Below, one piece after another: positions 51,926-62,719 of a DNA stretch of 64,000 bases. Both the position numbers and the translations under genes were made by a program. A model generated the notes under the pieces. That model worked only from the letters and a program-made list of their open reading frames with translations, was not told where the DNA came from and did no database searches. The DNA is from Pyropia yezoensis (Eukaryota; Rhodophyta; Bangiophyceae; Bangiales; Bangiaceae): contig CM020618.1 of NCBI GenBank assembly GCA_009829735.1, forward strand, positions 30,666,894-30,730,893, read 5' to 3'. Each line of letters opens with the position of its first letter. Within the stretch, counting starts at the first letter, position 1.

Positions 51926-52425
51926 NNNNNNNNNNNNNNNNNNNNNNNNNNNNNNNNNNNNNNNNNNNNNNNNNNNNNNNNNNNNNNNNNNNNNNNNNNN
52001 NNNNNNNNNNNNNNNNNNNNNNNNNNNNNNNNNNNNNNNNNNNNNNNNNNNNNNNNNNNNNNNNNNNNNNNNNNNNNNNNNNNNNNNNNNNNNNNNNNNN
52101 NNNNNNNNNNNNNNNNNNNNNNNNNNNNNNNNNNNNNNNNNNNNNNNNNNNNNNNNNNNNNNNNNNNNNNNNNNNNNNNNNNNNNNNNNNNNNNNNNNNN
52201 NNNNNNNNNNNNNNNNNNNNNNNNNNNNNNNNNNNNNNNNNNNNNNNNNNNNNNNNNNNNNNNNNNNNNNNNNNNNNNNNNNNNNNNNNNNNNNNNNNNN
52301 NNNNNNNNNNNNNNNNNNNNNNNNNNNNNNNNNNNNNNNNNNNNNNNNNNNNNNNNNNNNNNNNNNNNNNNNNNNNNNNNNNNNNNNNNNNNNNNNNNNN
52401 NNNNNNNNNNNNNNNNNNNNNNNNN
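51926..52425. other. Assembly gap (500 N)
   Basis: A round-number gap. It hides the rest of the 37-bp array and the 5' part of the cytochrome b561 gene. Confidence 1.
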
Positions 52426-52427
52426 CT

Positions 52428-53255
52428 GGCAGCCCGACCGTGTCGGGCTACCGCCTCAACGCCCGGAATACGGCGGGGGTGGTGCCCGACGGGGATCGCC
52501 TGGGCCTCACCGACGCTGCTGCCGAGGTGGCCCCGGACGGCACCCTGTCGGCGGTCTTTACCCGCCCCTACGCGCCGCCGTCGGGGTCCCCTGCCCTGTC
52601 GGCGGGGCAGACCGACTTTATCTGGGCGATTGGCGCGGCGCCGTCGTCGGCGTCAACGTTGCAGCGGCACTCGTTCCGCGAGGGGGGGTCGGTGGACCTG
52701 TCGGCCACCAACGGGGGCGGCGTGAGGGTGGGGCGTCTCCCCGTCGGCGCCTACTGGATTTCGCACGCTGTGCTGCTGTCCGTGCCGTGGCTCATCCTCA
52801 TTCCGTCGGCCATCCTCTTTGCGCGCTACTTTAAGGGCACCGCCGAGGCGACCACCGCCTGGTTCCCCTTCCACCATGCGGTCAACACGGTGGCGGTGGT
52901 GGCCATCTTAGTCGGCTGGATTATGGGCCTCGTGCGGGGGGACCGGTCCGAAATGCGGCACCTGGTGCTCGGCTGTGTGGTCGTGCCGCTGGCGGTGGCG
53001 CAGGTGGCGGCGGGGGTGGCGCGGCCGGCCAAGGACGCGGGCTCCCGCCGGTCCCTCTGGTACGCCGCCCACAGCTGGGCGGGCCGCGCGGCGGTGGTGC
53101 TGGCGGTGGCCAATGTGTTTTTGGGCATGGCCACCGCCCGCGTCGACGCGGGCACAGGGTGGAAGGCGGCGGTGGGCGCGTACGTGGGCGCCCTGGGGCT
53201 CCTCGTCGTGCTGCTCGAGGCGTGGAAGTGGAAGTCGCAGCGGCGGCAAGACTGA
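52428..53255 (+). CDS. DOMON/cytochrome b561-type membrane protein, 5' end in gap
   Basis: About 275 C-terminal residues are visible. The first 85 resemble the end of a DOMON domain (strand-rich, ending TDFIWAIG). A cytochrome b561-type domain with five hydrophobic helices follows. Its conserved histidines appear in WISHAVLL, PFHHAVNTV, SEMRHLVLG and YAAHSWAGR, the positions that bind two hemes and pass electrons across the membrane. Proteins with this order (CYBDOM, AIR12-like) use ascorbate or quinols at the plasma membrane. The N-terminus lies in the gap, so the start is unknown. The C-terminus WKWKSQRRQD is cytosolic-like. The gene converges on the MATE gene. Confidence 0.8.
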   Translation, partial: GSPTVSGYRLNARNTAGVVPDGDRLGLTDAAAEVAPDGTLSAVFTRPYAPPSGSPALSAGQTDFIWAIGAAPSSASTLQRHSFREGGSVDLSATNGGGVRVGRLPVGAYWISHAVLLSVPWLILIPSAILFARYFKGTAEATTAWFPFHHAVNTVAVVAILVGWIMGLVRGDRSEMRHLVLGCVVVPLAVAQVAAGVARPAKDAGSRRSLWYAAHSWAGRAAVVLAVANVFLGMATARVDAGTGWKAAVGAYVGALGLLVVLLEAWKWKSQRRQD

Positions 53256-54267
53256 CGCGGTGGCTGTGGTGGGGCAGAATAGGAGGGGGAGGCGGGGAGG
53301 TCGGGGGGGGGGGGGGGGGGGGAGCAGGGGGGGGCAAGGAACGAATTCCCCGGCTGATTTCTATTGGTGCCTCTGGGACGTACCGTGCGCTACCCGGCGG
53401 TGGAGGTTAGCACGGTGGTCCCAGTTTGACTGCTCACGAGGGGATGGGCGGCCACCGCCGCGGCGCGCCCCCACGCGTGCACGGGGGTGCCTGCCGCCCC
53501 TGCCTGCCGCGGGCCCTCCCCCACCGCCGGCCCCGCAGTAGCGGCGACGGTCGTCGCCACCGTCACTGCCGCCGCCGCTTGCCGCGGTGAGGCGCACCGT
53601 CTCTACCGTACATACAGCACAGTATATAGTTCTGTGCACCCCACCCGGCCAGCCGACGGGGCCGGAAGGCGGAGGGCCCCCGCGGGGGGCGCTCCCTAAC
53701 CGGTTGTCGACGCGCGCAGCGACGAGAGCCAGTGGGGTCCTACAAGCCCAGCCAAGTGTAAATGTCCATGGACGCGGCGGTTTTGACGACCGCCAGCGCG
53801 GCCGTGTACGCACATCGCGTCGGGCGTTTGCGGGCGGCCATGCGACCCACGGTAGGACCGCAGCTGGCCTCTGTCAGGGCGACGGGTGAGCCCAGGCGAC
53901 AGCGACGAGGTCCCCGGACGTCTGCTAGGCGTCGCTGCCAATCCGGCGCGGCGGGCGGCAGCGCCCCCCCGTGGAGCTGGGCCAGACCACTGCAAGCGGG
54001 GTATGTCCCTTTATGACTGTAGGAAGGAGCCCGGCGGCCAAAAGCCGCGAGCCCGCGCCGCCCAAAAGCCCGCAACCCCCCCCCCCCAGCCCCACTCTTT
54101 GCCCCGCCCGCAGCATTGACGTCTTGATCGCGTCAACCGCCGTCCCCAGCTCCACCCCCCTTCCTCATTCATCATACCCTGGCCCACTCGCCAACCCATT
54201 TCCTCTCCCCCCCCTCACCCCCGTTGCCGCCCCCACCCCTCCCCCCCCCCCCCATCCACACCCCCCC
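53256..54267. other. Spacer between convergent genes
   Basis: A G tract lies at about 53310-53331. A small AT patch at 53600-53635 contains TATATA. Open frames on both strands are not recognisable as proteins. A C-rich tract precedes the MATE stop codon. Confidence 0.4.
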
Positions 54268-56169
54268 CTACCGCCTCACCGAAGGCCGGTCATCCAAGGG
54301 CCCCCCCCGCTGGAAAAAGCGTCCCACCAGTGCCGCCGCCCGCGCCGCCATGAGCACATTCAGCGCCGCAAACACCCACCCCACCCCCGCCGCTGTCGGC
54401 GACGCGGCCACCACAACCCCCGCCGACCGGACGGCGGCAAGGGCGGCAAGGCCCGCCGCCCCCGCCGCCGCCACCGCGGCGGCCAGGAAGGGCCAGTCGC
54501 ACACCCCCGCCAGCACCCCGTCGAGCACAAACACCACCGCGTTGATGGGCATGGCCACCGCCGCGACGCGCACGCACGACGCTGCCGCCGCCGCGGTGGG
54601 GGCGTGAAGGGTAAACAGGCGGGGGAGGAAGGGGGCGGCCGCAAAGGCGGCGGCGCCCACCGCCACGCCCGCGCCGAGTGACAGGGTCAGCGCACGGGTG
54701 GCGTAGCGGCGGGCCAGCGCCACGCTCCCGCCACCAGGGGGGGCGGGGGGGGGGCGCCGCCCCCGCCGGGGCGCCGCCGCCGCCGGTGCTGCTGCCGCGG
54801 GTGAGGCCGCTGCCGTCGCTGCAGCCGGCGGGGGGGTGCCCGCCGTGGCGACCGGGCCGCCAGCCGGCGCGGCGGCCACCACCACCCCCCCGTCGGCGGC
54901 TGGGGTGCGGGGCATGGCGCCCGCGACGAGCGCCTGCGCCGCGTGCGCCAGCGAGTCGAGCGCCATGGCCGACAGCACCCACAGGCCGCGGGTTATCTCA
55001 AACGCGGCCGACGCGACGGCCCCCCCGCCCGCGGCGGTTGCGCCCGCCGCCGCAACGGTCGCGAGGATGGCCCCCGTCCGGACAGTCAGCGCGGCGCCCG
55101 CCCGGAGGAGGGGCCCCCACCACCGCGGTCGCACCCGCCGCATGTCGGCCGGGCGGAGCAGCCCGTCGGCAACCAGCCGGCGGAGGAGAAAGCCCAGCGC
55201 CAGCACCTGCGACGCGGACGTGGCCAGCGCGGCACCCGCCGCGCCGAGGCCCGCCCCAAAAATGAGCACCGGGTCGAGCACCAGGTTCACCACATTCGCC
55301 GCCACCGTAATGCGCAGGGGGGTGATCGTGTCGCGGAGTCCCCGGTAGGCGCCGTGGATGGACAGCAGGCCAAGCACCGCCGGCGCCGCCACCGCCCGCC
55401 CGCGCAGGTAGCCCACCGTGTGGGGGAGGGTGACGCCGGGGGTGGCGCCCATCCCCACCGCCAGGGGGACGGCGCCCACGTACAGGGCAACGCCCAGCAC
55501 AGAGCCGGCGGCGAGCGCCAGCGACAGCGACGTGGCAATCGCTGCGGACGCGGTGCCGACGCGTGGCGGTGGGCGCGCGACCAGCGGCGTCGTTGCAACG
55601 CCGAGGAACCCAAACAGTGCGTACGCGCTGTTGGTGACGAGCGTCGCGATGCCCAGGCCGCCCAGCGCCGCCGCCGACGGCAGCCGCCCGATAAACGCCG
55701 TGTCCACCAGCGACAGCACCGGCTCACACAGCAGGGAGCCGAGGGCGGGGATGGCCAGCGCCCAGATGGTGGCGTCCAGCTCGGCCGTGGTCAGGCCGCC
55801 GCCGGCCGCCCCGGCCGCCCCAGCAGTCGCCGGGGGGGGTGCGGCGGCGCCCCCCGCGGCGGCAGCAGCGGCGGCGGCGGCAGCCGCTGCGCCCCCCCCC
55901 CCGGCGCGGCGCCCGCGCCCGCTCCCGCGGGTGCAGCCGCGCCCCCCCCCCCCCCGCCGCCGCCCCCAACGTCCATCACCACCCACCGCCCACCCCCCGC
56001 CCTCCGACGCCGCCGGCCGCCGGCTGCCGCCACAAGCCGGGGGCGGCCGCCGCCCCCCACGGCCGCCACCCTCGCTGGCGTCGCCGCAGCCGCCATCGCC
56101 GCCGACCGCCAGGGGGAGGCGCCCACAAAGGCGGCAGCGGCCGCCGGAAGGGGGGGGGGAGGGAGGCAT
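54268..56169 (-). CDS. MATE (DinF-type) multidrug/metabolite efflux transporter
   Basis: The transporter core runs from about 55790 to the stop and holds 12 hydrophobic segments. It begins TTAELDATIWALAIPALGSL and shows the first MATE half (EPVLSLVDTAFIGRLPSA, GYLRGRAVAAPAVLGLLS, IHGAYRGLRDTITPL) and the second (AFEITRGLWVLSAMALDSLA). MATE proteins export organic compounds in exchange for H+ or Na+. This DinF-like branch in plants is often plastidial. The N-terminus is uncertain. The core frame is open up to Met 56169 and beyond, but a more transit-like start (MAAAATPARVAAV at 56096) lies in another frame, joined through the poly-C tract near 55940-55955. An indel there or an unseen intron would decide. 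A low-complexity Ala/Pro insertion separates helices in the second half. Confidence 0.8.
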   Translation of the reverse strand: MPPSPPPSGGRCRLCGRLPLAVGGDGGCGDASEGGGRGGRRPPPACGGSRRPAASEGGGWAVGGDGRWGRRRGGGGRGCTRGSGRGRRAGGGGAAAAAAAAAAAAGGAAAPPPATAGAAGAAGGGLTTAELDATIWALAIPALGSLLCEPVLSLVDTAFIGRLPSAAALGGLGIATLVTNSAYALFGFLGVATTPLVARPPPRVGTASAAIATSLSLALAAGSVLGVALYVGAVPLAVGMGATPGVTLPHTVGYLRGRAVAAPAVLGLLSIHGAYRGLRDTITPLRITVAANVVNLVLDPVLIFGAGLGAAGAALATSASQVLALGFLLRRLVADGLLRPADMRRVRPRWWGPLLRAGAALTVRTGAILATVAAAGATAAGGGAVASAAFEITRGLWVLSAMALDSLAHAAQALVAGAMPRTPAADGGVVVAAAPAGGPVATAGTPPPAAATAAASPAAAAPAAAAPRRGRRPPPAPPGGGSVALARRYATRALTLSLGAGVAVGAAAFAAAPFLPRLFTLHAPTAAAAASCVRVAAVAMPINAVVFVLDGVLAGVCDWPFLAAAVAAAGAAGLAALAAVRSAGVVVAASPTAAGVGWVFAALNVLMAARAAALVGRFFQRGGPLDDRPSVRR

Positions 56170-57946
56170 CCGCGGGGGGTGGGGGGGGTGGTCGCCCCCG
56201 CCGCCGGCCGCTGGCGGCCAGTCATCATGGGTGGAAGAGCGGGCGGGGCGGTGCGTGTCCGCGACGGGTGCGTCGGCCGCCGCGGTGGTGGCGGTGGCAG
56301 CGGCGGCGGCGGTGGCGGGGTGGCAACAGCGATGGCGGTGGTGGTGGCGGTGGCAATGGTGGCGCTGGCGGGGTGGCGGTAGTGGTGGTGGCAGTTGTGG
56401 TGGTGGTGGTGACCAGGCACGGACGACCGGGACGCCGAGGACAGCCGCCGCCCGCTGCAGGCCGCGCAGGCACCGCGGGGAGGCGTGGCGGGGGGGCGTG
56501 GCGGGGGGGTTGGCGTGCCGGCCGACGCAGGCGGTCGCACCGTTGCGGTCGGGGCCGGGGCGGGCCAGGCCAATGGGCGGGGGGGACGTCGGTAGGCGCG
56601 CATGGGCGAGGGAGGGGGGCGGGGGGGGCGCGTGGAGCTTGTGGAGTGTCCGGCGGAGGACACGCGAGCGAGAGACCTTAAACAATCCCCCTGTGTTCGC
56701 GCGGGATATCGTCGAAAAGCGCATGAGATATTCCTATTTTCGGTGAAGCGTGCTGGCTGACCTTGCAGATTCGTGGGCAGACGATGAGGACCTGGCCTGC
56801 CGGCAGCGGGCACGCAGACGGGGCCGCGACTGTGCCTGTTCTGTACGGGAGCTGCAGGCTGGCGCGAAGTGCGGCGAGTGGATGGCGATGCCGTCGCGTG
56901 CGGCGTCCGTTCATAGCGGTGGTGATGGCAAGAGAGTCGGCAGTGGGGTTGCCCATAGCGGGCAATGAGCCGTGCCCCTTATCACGGCGGGAGGCAGTAG
57001 CACGACAGACGCTGCCAAAGGGCTGGACAGGTGCCAGGCCCCATCTTTGGACCACGCGACAGTTCGAAGATGGGCATCGCGGATAGCTGTAGGAAGAATG
57101 TCGCCCTCCCTTCCAGATCGCCTCCCACAGCCGCTCATCCGTCGCGGGCAGCCGCGCCTGTCCGCCTCCACCCAGGCAGCCGCTGTTACAGAGGCCACCC
57201 GTCGGCCGCGTCCCTCGGACCTCCGCCACACCGGGCAGATTCTCGTCCTCTCACCCCACTACCTCCAGCTCTACTACCCCGCCCATCAGCTTGCCCAAGC
57301 CGCTCTCCACGCTGCGCCACCTGCGCCACCTCTCCCGTTGCCGACACCCTGTGATTCCTCGGGACCAAGGGTTGAAAAGACGATGCACGCAGGAGCAGAT
57401 GCGGATCTGGCTGACGGGCGTGCCGAAACCCTTCCTCACGAGGCAGATTTCCTGAACGAATAGCCAGCATAGTAGTCCAGGGTGAGTCTGGAATTGCGGC
57501 ACTCCTGCCGCCCGGGGCCCCTCATTGGCTAGCCGCGTGATCGCTCTCCACGTGGCGAGGTCCTCTCCCCCGCCCCCCCGCTTCTGGGGACCACGAAGGA
57601 GGAGCGGACCCCCCGCGCCTTGCAACTCGCACGGTGAGTCGCATCGCTGGCGCACCGCGGCTGAGCGGGCGCGAGGGGCTGCTGCACACCCGCTTCCCCC
57701 CTGCACATCGCTCGCCCCCTCCCCCCCCCCGCCCCCGCTGCGCCGCCCGCACCGCCCCGGTGCGCGTCGGCACGGCTTGCCCGCCTGCCGACCGCCTGCT
57801 CTTTCATCGTGTCGGCGCTCCTCCCCCCCCTGCCCCCGCTGCGTCCCGCCGCTGCCCGTCGTCCCTTTCCCCTCCCTCCCGTCTCACCCTCCCCCACCTC
57901 CCGTCCCCCTTCCCCTCCCCCTTTTTCTCTCCTTTTTGCTTTCACC
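56170..57946. other. Intergenic stretch with a possible transposase-HTH remnant
   Basis: 56250-56420 is GGTGGC-rich. 56972-57463 is a plus-strand frame with a faint helix-turn-helix pattern (see findings). 57530-57945 is the pyrimidine-rich upstream region of the RING gene. No intact gene is supported. Confidence 0.4.
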
Positions 57947-58864
57947 ATGCTTGGTTTCACCGTTCCGCCCCACCGCACGCGTGGGCGGGGGTGCCGCTGG
58001 CGCCCCCCCTCCCCTCGTGCGGCTGCCGTCTGCCTGCTCCTGGTGGTGGCGGCGGCGGCGGCGCTATCGGCGGCACCGCCCGTGGCGGCGGCGGTGGTGA
58101 CTGCCGTTGACCCCGCGCGCGCCCGCGCGGCTGCGTGGCCCGCCCCCGAGGCGGCGGCGGCGGCGGCGGCGGTGGCGGCGGCGGAGGCGGTGGCGGCGGC
58201 GGTGGGGGACCCCCCCCCGCTGGCGCCCCCCCCGCCCACCGGGGGCGCTGACGCTGCTCCTGCGGCGGCGGCAGCCGCCGCCGCCCCCTCCCCCTCCCCC
58301 GACTCAGACGCAGAGGCGGCAGCCGCGGCGGCGGCGGCGGCGGCCAAGGCCGAGGCCGCGGCGGATCGGGCAACGTGGCACCTGGCGCTGCTGATGCTGC
58401 TGATGGCGGCGGTGCTGACGTGGTACACCCCCCCGCCGTCGCCGCCGCCGTCGCCGGGCATGACCTACGGGGCGGTCGCTGAGGACACGTATGAGGGGCT
58501 CCTCGCGCTGGGCGACGCCGTCGGCAGCGTGCCGCGAGGGCTGTCAGCGGCGCAGATCGCCGCGCTGCCGACGTGGGTGGTGGGGAAGGGGACGGGCGGC
58601 GGCGGTGACGGCGGCGGCGACGGCGGGGGGGGCGGCGGGGGGGAGGGCGATGAGGCGGCATCCCCGGCCGCCTCCTCGTCGACGACTGCCGGTAGCGGGA
58701 GCGGGCGCATCAAGTGTGCCATCTGCCTCGAGGCGGCGGTGCCGGGGGACGTCCTCCGCACCCTCCCGTGCGTCCACTCGTTCCACCAGGTGTGTGTTGA
58801 CGTGTGGCTGGGCGTCCGCGACACGTGCCCACTATGCAAGGCGCGCGTGCGGGGGGAGGGGTGA
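57947..58864 (+). CDS. RING-H2 finger membrane protein, probable E3 ubiquitin ligase
   Basis: 305 residues. The start MLGFTVPPHRTRGRG was chosen because the upstream frame is Pro/Ser leader. A hydrophobic segment at about 25-48 (AAVCLLLVVAAAAALSAAPP) looks like a signal or anchor. An Ala-rich low-complexity region follows, with a second hydrophobic helix near 145-165 (WHLALLMLLMAAVLTWY). A Gly/Asp linker leads to a C-terminal RING-H2 of the form Cys-x2-Cys...Cys-x-His-x2-His-x2-Cys...Cys-x2-Cys (IKCAICLEAAV, CVHSFHQVC, CPLCKARV) at about 255-300. All eight zinc ligands are present. Such proteins ubiquitinate membrane-proximal substrates. Confidence 0.85.
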   Translation: MLGFTVPPHRTRGRGCRWRPPSPRAAAVCLLLVVAAAAALSAAPPVAAAVVTAVDPARARAAAWPAPEAAAAAAAVAAAEAVAAAVGDPPPLAPPPPTGGADAAPAAAAAAAAPSPSPDSDAEAAAAAAAAAAKAEAAADRATWHLALLMLLMAAVLTWYTPPPSPPPSPGMTYGAVAEDTYEGLLALGDAVGSVPRGLSAAQIAALPTWVVGKGTGGGGDGGGDGGGGGGGEGDEAASPAASSSTTAGSGSGRIKCAICLEAAVPGDVLRTLPCVHSFHQVCVDVWLGVRDTCPLCKARVRGEG

Positions 58865-61312
58865 GGGGGGGTGGCGGGGCGGGATGGAGAGGAGGGGGGG
58901 CGGGCAACGTGGACAGGGGATATGCATGTGGAAGAGGAGAAGGTCTGGCGGGCGGGCGTGGGCGTGTGGGGGGGTCTCCCCCCGCACCGCGTACTGTCCC
59001 CCTTTCACCGGCGGGTGCGGTGGGCCGCCGCCGTTGTCGCCTCTCTCCCGCCGGGGCCCCCTCGCTCCTTCCCTCTGCCCCCCCCCCCCCCCCCCCCCCC
59101 TTCCCCCCCTGTGGCGCCCGCTATGCTCGCCAAGGGGCGGCCGGGGATGGCGGCGCGCTGCCAGTGGCGCGGCGGCAATAGGCAACGTGACCGACGTGCG
59201 CTTTCGGTCGAGGGGAGGGGGAAGGCCGTCGTGCGTCGTCGACCCGAGCGCGCTCTCGCGCGGCGGCGACGGCCGGTGCAAACCGGCGGGCCGCGGCGCC
59301 CGGTAAGCAGCGGGGTAGGGGCGCCCCGTCCTTGCTCCGTCCCTCCCGCGGGCGACCGCGTGTACCTTTTCCGCAAGCACGATGTAGTAGCAGCAGCAGC
59401 GGTAGCACCGGCAGTAGCTGCGATGTAGTAGTAGCAGCTGCGGTAACAGCAACAGCCGCAGGCGTGGCACGGGAGGAAGCAGACAGAGTTTATCGATAGT
59501 CCCCGGGAGCGGTTCGGCTGGGCATCACACCCCCCTGTGCTCGCGCGGGCCTCTTTGGCCGGGTGTCTGCGCGGATTTGGGCGGCGCCGTGCGAATGAGC
59601 CGCAGCCCTCGCGCGCCCACAGACGGCAGGGACGCTGGCGGCGGCGTTTGACGGCCGTGCCAGCTCGGCCGCAGCAACCGCGCCCGTGCAGACGCTGCGG
59701 TGGTACATGGCCGTAGCGGGCGGTGACTCCGTGGCCCTCCCTCCCCCTGCGGCGGCGCCGCGTCGCGCCCCACGGGCGCGCCGGGCTGGGTGACAGTCAC
59801 GCGTGCGCTCCCGCGGCGTGCGTCCGCACGCTGCCGCCGCCGCGGCGCCGTCGCGCGCGCGGCACGTGGCGCCCCTGCTCGTGGGCAGGGCGGGGCGTGG
59901 CGCCCCCGCGGCCACCCCCCGCGCGCGCGTCGGTGCCCTCCCCCGCGCCTTACTCGTACGGTGCACTTTGGGTGCTCGCGCCCCGCGCCACGGCGCCGGG
60001 CACGGCCTCTCCCGACTTTGTGTGCGTGCATTCGCCGTGCTACCGCCCTATTCTGCGGTGGGGGAGAGCGGGAGAGCAGGGCGGGCGGGAGGCGGTGGCT
60101 CGGGGGAGGAGGGCGGGGGTGCGTTCCCGCGCCCGACGCTGCCGCCACAGTGGTGGCTGTCGTAGCGGCAGGTAGTCCACTGTAGTGGTTTTTGGTTTGC
60201 TTTGCATGGCGCGCTGCCCTCCTCCCACTTGTGTTGCATGTCTTTGCGCCGTAGGTGGGGCGCACGCCCGTCTCTCGGCGGCTGCGAGAGGGAGGTGCCA
60301 AGTGAAGCTCCCAAAGCCCATGTACTTCCCCAGACGCCCAGGCGAGAGGCCGCCGGCGATGTCGCGGGCGGCCTGAATGTGACCTGCATCGTCGGGCAGG
60401 CGTCCGATGAGAGCTTTGCAGCCACCATAGCAGCGCGCGCCCGTAGCTGTGGATGCCGGTGCCTTTCACAGGGGTGCCGACGAGGGCCCTGCCGAAAAGG
60501 CGAGTGTTGGTGGCCATGACGATTCCCCTTTCGGTGGCGACGCCGCTGACGGCAGCCACTCGGACAGCGGCCACAGTGGCGACAGCCACGGTCGGGGGTG
60601 GTTTGGACTGCGGCCACAGCGGCGACAGCCACGGTGGGAGGTGGTGTGGACTGCGGCCGTAGCGTGCCGGCGGCACGGAGGTCCACCCGCGTCCTTCCAG
60701 GGGCACCCGGCGGGCCGTGCGAAGACTATCTGCACCGCCGCTGCGTGGCCCTCCCCGGCCAAGCGCCTATCTCTCCTCTGCAGCGTATATGGATAGCTAG
60801 CCACGGGGATGTGGACTAGGCGGCGGTCACCCTCACCACTACGTCTGTATGTACGTACAATACCTGGTCTATGTATGTAGCGCCAGGCCGGTTGGGTGGA
60901 ATCATTCCATAATGGCGCCGACCAATTTGGGGTGGAGGTACTGCGTCCGTTGATCCCCAGTCCTTTGCACGCACCCGCCTCGGGCCAATGAGTTGGCGCG
61001 CGCTGCGTGCTCATGCGTCGCATCCCCCCGGCGGGGCCCCCCGGGCAGAGCAGCTTCCGGCCCCCCTTCCCCACCTCGAAGTGGGCCCCCGCCCCCCCCC
61101 CGTGCGAGCGCGCGCGTCTCTGGGGGGAGCTGCCGCTCCGCGCGTCCACGCAGCGCAGCCCCGGGGGCCCCTCCTCGCCCCCCCCCCCCCCCCCCGCCTA
61201 CGCCAGTGCAAGTCCACGCCCGCCCCGTCCCGCCAGCCTGCCACTCCATCACCCCCTCCCCCCACCCCCCCCCCCCCCCCGCCCATCCCACGCGCCAGCC
61301 GGCGGCGCTGCC
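58865..61312. other. Intergenic stretch without a supported gene
   Basis: It contains a poly-C tract near 59080-59101, GTAGCAG-type microsatellite at 59380-59455, and two copies of a unit of about 56 bp (GCGGCCACAGYGGCGACAGC) at 60565-60665. 60780-60900 is AT-richer with GTATGTACGTAC. Long open frames at 59490-60706 look composition-driven. Upstream of 61313 is C-rich leader. Confidence 0.4.
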
Positions 61313-61567
61313 ATGCCCCCACGCGCGGCCGCGGTTTTCGTGCTTGCCCCCGCCGCCCCGCTGCCGTGGTGCGCCGCCGCCCGGCGGGCCGTCGGCGGCG
61401 CCTGCCCCCCCCCCCACCACCGCCGCCGCCGTCCCCCGCCGGTGCGGTTGCGGTCGCTGTCGACGCCCGCCGGCGGCGGGCGGCGGCTTTCCCCCCCGGC
61501 TGGGGGCCCCAGCAGCCGGCACCGCGCACGGCCGGCGGCGACGGCTGGCGGCGGCACGCCGCCCGCT

Positions 61568-61604
<37 letters not shown>

Positions 61605-62719
61605 CGAGGATGGCAGGGGGGCCCGCCTCCCCCCCGTCCCCTCCCCCCCCCCTGGACGGGGGCTCCCCCCACGGCGCCATCCTCGACCACTTTCGCTCGC
61701 GCGTCGTGCCGCCGCTGTCGGGAGCGGGCCACAAGGGCTCCCACGGCCGCCTGGCGGTGCTCGGCGGCAGCGCCTCGTACGCGGGCGCGCCGGCGCTGGC
61801 GGGCCTCGCCGCCGCCCGCTTTGGCGCCGACCTCGTCACCGTCCTGACGCCCGCGGCGGGGGGCGCGGCGGCGGCCGTCCAGGCCTTTTCCCCCGAGCTG
61901 ATGGTCACCGCCGTGCCGTCGGCGGCGGCGGTCACCGACTTCCTTCCCCGCGTCCACGGCCTGCTCGTCGGCCCGGGGCTGGGGCGGGGGGAGGAGGCGC
62001 TGGACATGGCCGCCGCCGTCCTCACCGACGTTTTTGCGGGCGGGCCCGCCGCCCGGGGGGGCCACCGCGGCCACATCCCGGTCGTCCTCGACGCGGACGG
62101 GCTGTACCTGCTCGCCTCCCGGCCGGCCGTGTGGGAGGCCGCCCGCGGCTACCGCGGCCGGCTGGTTGTGACGCCCAACGCGGCAGAGGTTACCCGCCTG
62201 GTGGCGGCGGCCACCAAGCTGGGCTTCCCGCAGGGCCCCCCCGGCGGCGGCAGCGGTGGTGACGGTGGGGGGGGGCCCGACCTGGCCGCCCTCCTTGGCC
62301 ACCGGGGGGTGCTGGTGGCCAAGGGCGCCACCGACGTGGTCAGCTGGCGGCCCGCCACGGGCGTCGACGGCGAGCCAGTGGGCCAAGGGGGCGACTGGAA
62401 GGTGGACGTGGGCGGCTGCCCGCGGCGGGCGGGCGGCCAGGGGGACGTCCTCGCCGGCTGCCTCGCGGCGGCGGCCATCTGGGAGGGCCTCGCCACGCCG
62501 CACCCGCCGCCACCGCCGTCTCCGCCGGCCGACGGGGACGGGCCGGCGGCGGGGGCGCCGGCTGTAGCCCCGCCGACGCCCCCCGCCGCCGCGTACGCCG
62601 CGTGCGTGGTCGTCCGCAACGCTGCGGCTGCGGCGTTTGCCAAGCACCGCCGCGCAATGGGCGCGGCCGACGTCCTGGCCGAGGTGGGGGGGGCGTTTGA
62701 GGAGCTGTTCCCGTGCTGA
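61313..62719 (+). CDS. ATP-dependent (S)-NAD(P)H-hydrate dehydratase
   Basis: 468 residues. The start MPPRAAAVFVLAPAAPLPWC opens an Arg/Ala/Pro-rich extension of about 110 residues that could be a plastid or mitochondrial transit peptide. The CARKD/YjeF C-terminal-type kinase fold follows: GHKGSHGRLAVLGGSASYAG, ADLVTVLTP, GLLVGPGLGRG, VVLDADGLYLL, VVTPNAAEVTRL. The phosphate-binding motif reads GCPRRAGGQGDVLAG, close to the family's usual G-R-GGxGDxLxG. The enzyme repairs hydrated NADH and NADPH using ATP or ADP. The partner epimerase domain is not fused here. Low-complexity Gly and Pro insertions enlarge two loops. It is single-exon. Confidence 0.92.

Noticed and set aside
53600-53640. TATATA patch as a promoter between convergent genes
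   Set aside because: Neither neighbouring gene starts there, and no downstream ORF is supported.
60902-62647. Long minus-strand frame opposite the NAD(P)HX dehydratase
   Set aside because: It has no recognisable domain and mirrors the GC-rich codons of a clear gene on the other strand.
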